The notes beneath the pieces were generated by a model that worked only from the letters and a program-made list of their open reading frames with translations, had not been told where the DNA came from and made no database searches. 7,028 nucleotides of DNA from Clostridia bacterium (GTDB lineage Bacteria; Bacillota; Clostridia; Oscillospirales; Acutalibacteraceae). A program made the translations under genes and the position numbers. This document shows, piece after piece, positions 6,621 to 7,028 of the stretch (position 1 is the stretch's first letter; each line of letters opens with the position of its first letter). The stretch is taken from the NCBI GenBank assembly GCA_900771185.1, contig CAAGND010000304.1:1-7028 (forward strand). Direction: 5' to 3'.

Positions 6621-6654
6621 CAGATTGCCGAAACTAAGATAAGGAGCGGTAAAT

Positions 6655-7028
6655 ATGCCGAAGAGAAACGACTATATTTCGTGGGACGAATATTTCATGG
6701 GCATCGCGCTGCTGTCAGCGAACCGCAGCAAAGACCCGAATACCCAGGTGGGCGCGTGTATAGTGAACGACCGCAACAGGATTATGTCCGTCGGCTACAA
6801 CGGCTTCCCCGCCGGCTGCGATGACGATGTTTTTCCGTGGGAGCGTGAGGGCGGAGAGTTCGACACAAAGTACCCCTATGTCTGCCATGCGGAGCTCAAC
6901 GCCATTCTTAACTGCACGCACGACCTGCGCGGGTGCAGAATATATGTTGCGCTCTTTCCCTGCAACGAGTGCGCAAAGGCGATAATTCAGAGCGGAATAA
7001 AAGAGGTAATTTATATCAGCGACAAGTA
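6655..7028 (+). CDS. comEB: dCMP deaminase (ComEB type), 3' end cut by window edge
   Basis: The frame runs from ATG 6655 to the window edge, giving 124 complete codons without a stop, so the last part (typically a few dozen residues) is missing. The zinc-dependent cytidine/deoxycytidylate deaminase motifs are both present: CHAELNAI with His78 as zinc ligand and Glu80 as proton shuttle, and PCNECA with Cys103 and Cys106 as the other ligands. The N-terminal WDEYFMGIALLSANRSKDP and QVGACIV, VGYNGFP segments are typical of dCMP deaminases rather than tRNA or guanine deaminases. The enzyme converts dCMP to dUMP, feeding thymidylate synthase, in the cytoplasm; family members are allosterically controlled by dCTP and dTTP. 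AAGGAG at 6641-6646 stands 8 bases before the ATG. The gene diverges from secA and has its own promoter. The symbol follows the Bacillus name and does not imply a role in competence. Confidence 0.93.
   Translation, partial: MPKRNDYISWDEYFMGIALLSANRSKDPNTQVGACIVNDRNRIMSVGYNGFPAGCDDDVFPWEREGGEFDTKYPYVCHAELNAILNCTHDLRGCRIYVALFPCNECAKAIIQSGIKEVIYISDK

Noticed and set aside
6566..6654. A promoter for secA on the minus strand of the divergent gap.
   Set aside because: Several A/T-rich -10-like hexamers exist, but none has a credible -35 at 16-18 bases, so no specific call is justified.

Overview
The window is about 7 kb of moderate-GC DNA that reads as ordinary chromosome from a Firmicutes bacterium of the class Clostridia. 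An uncultured gut member of the Oscillospiraceae/Ruminococcaceae type is my best guess. The reasons are strong purine-rich Shine-Dalgarno sites (AAGGAG, GAGGTGA), a long clostridial-style SecA with a C-terminal zinc motif, a PrsW-family membrane protease, a ComEB-type dCMP deaminase, and frequent use of ATA and AGA codons. No phage, transposase, CRISPR, tRNA or rRNA sequence is visible.

Layout from left to right. Positions 1-696 (+) hold the 3' end of a gene whose N-terminal part appears to lie outside the window. It looks like the acid/histidine end of a lipase-like alpha/beta hydrolase followed by a helical tail, and it is closed by a strong hairpin terminator at 703-743. Next comes a rightward cluster of three genes: a cytoplasmic SGNH/GDSL esterase (922-1551), a calcineurin-like metallophosphoesterase with a C-terminal fibronectin-III-like domain (1645-2871), and a PrsW-family intramembrane metalloprotease (2891-3610). 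No terminator separates the three, so they are probably co-transcribed, with a hairpin terminator at 3634-3663. A second, longer hairpin at 3729-3773 faces the other way and ends secA, which runs leftward from 6565 to 3806 and encodes the preprotein translocase ATPase. A roughly 90-bp divergent intergenic region follows, with a good sigma-A type promoter pointing right into a dCMP deaminase gene (6655 onward), which is cut by the window edge.

The genes do not form one recognisable pathway. secA and the dCMP deaminase are housekeeping genes (protein export; dUMP supply for thymidylate synthesis). The esterase, phosphoesterase and PrsW genes look like a small accessory operon of hydrolytic enzymes whose substrates cannot be read from the sequence.

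The most unusual features are in the phosphoesterase gene. Its only good Shine-Dalgarno sequence is separated from the likely ATG by a long stem-loop that could act as a structural spacer, and its product lacks the asparagine normally found in the metal-binding GNH(E/D) motif. I did not find evidence for a clearly new multi-gene system.
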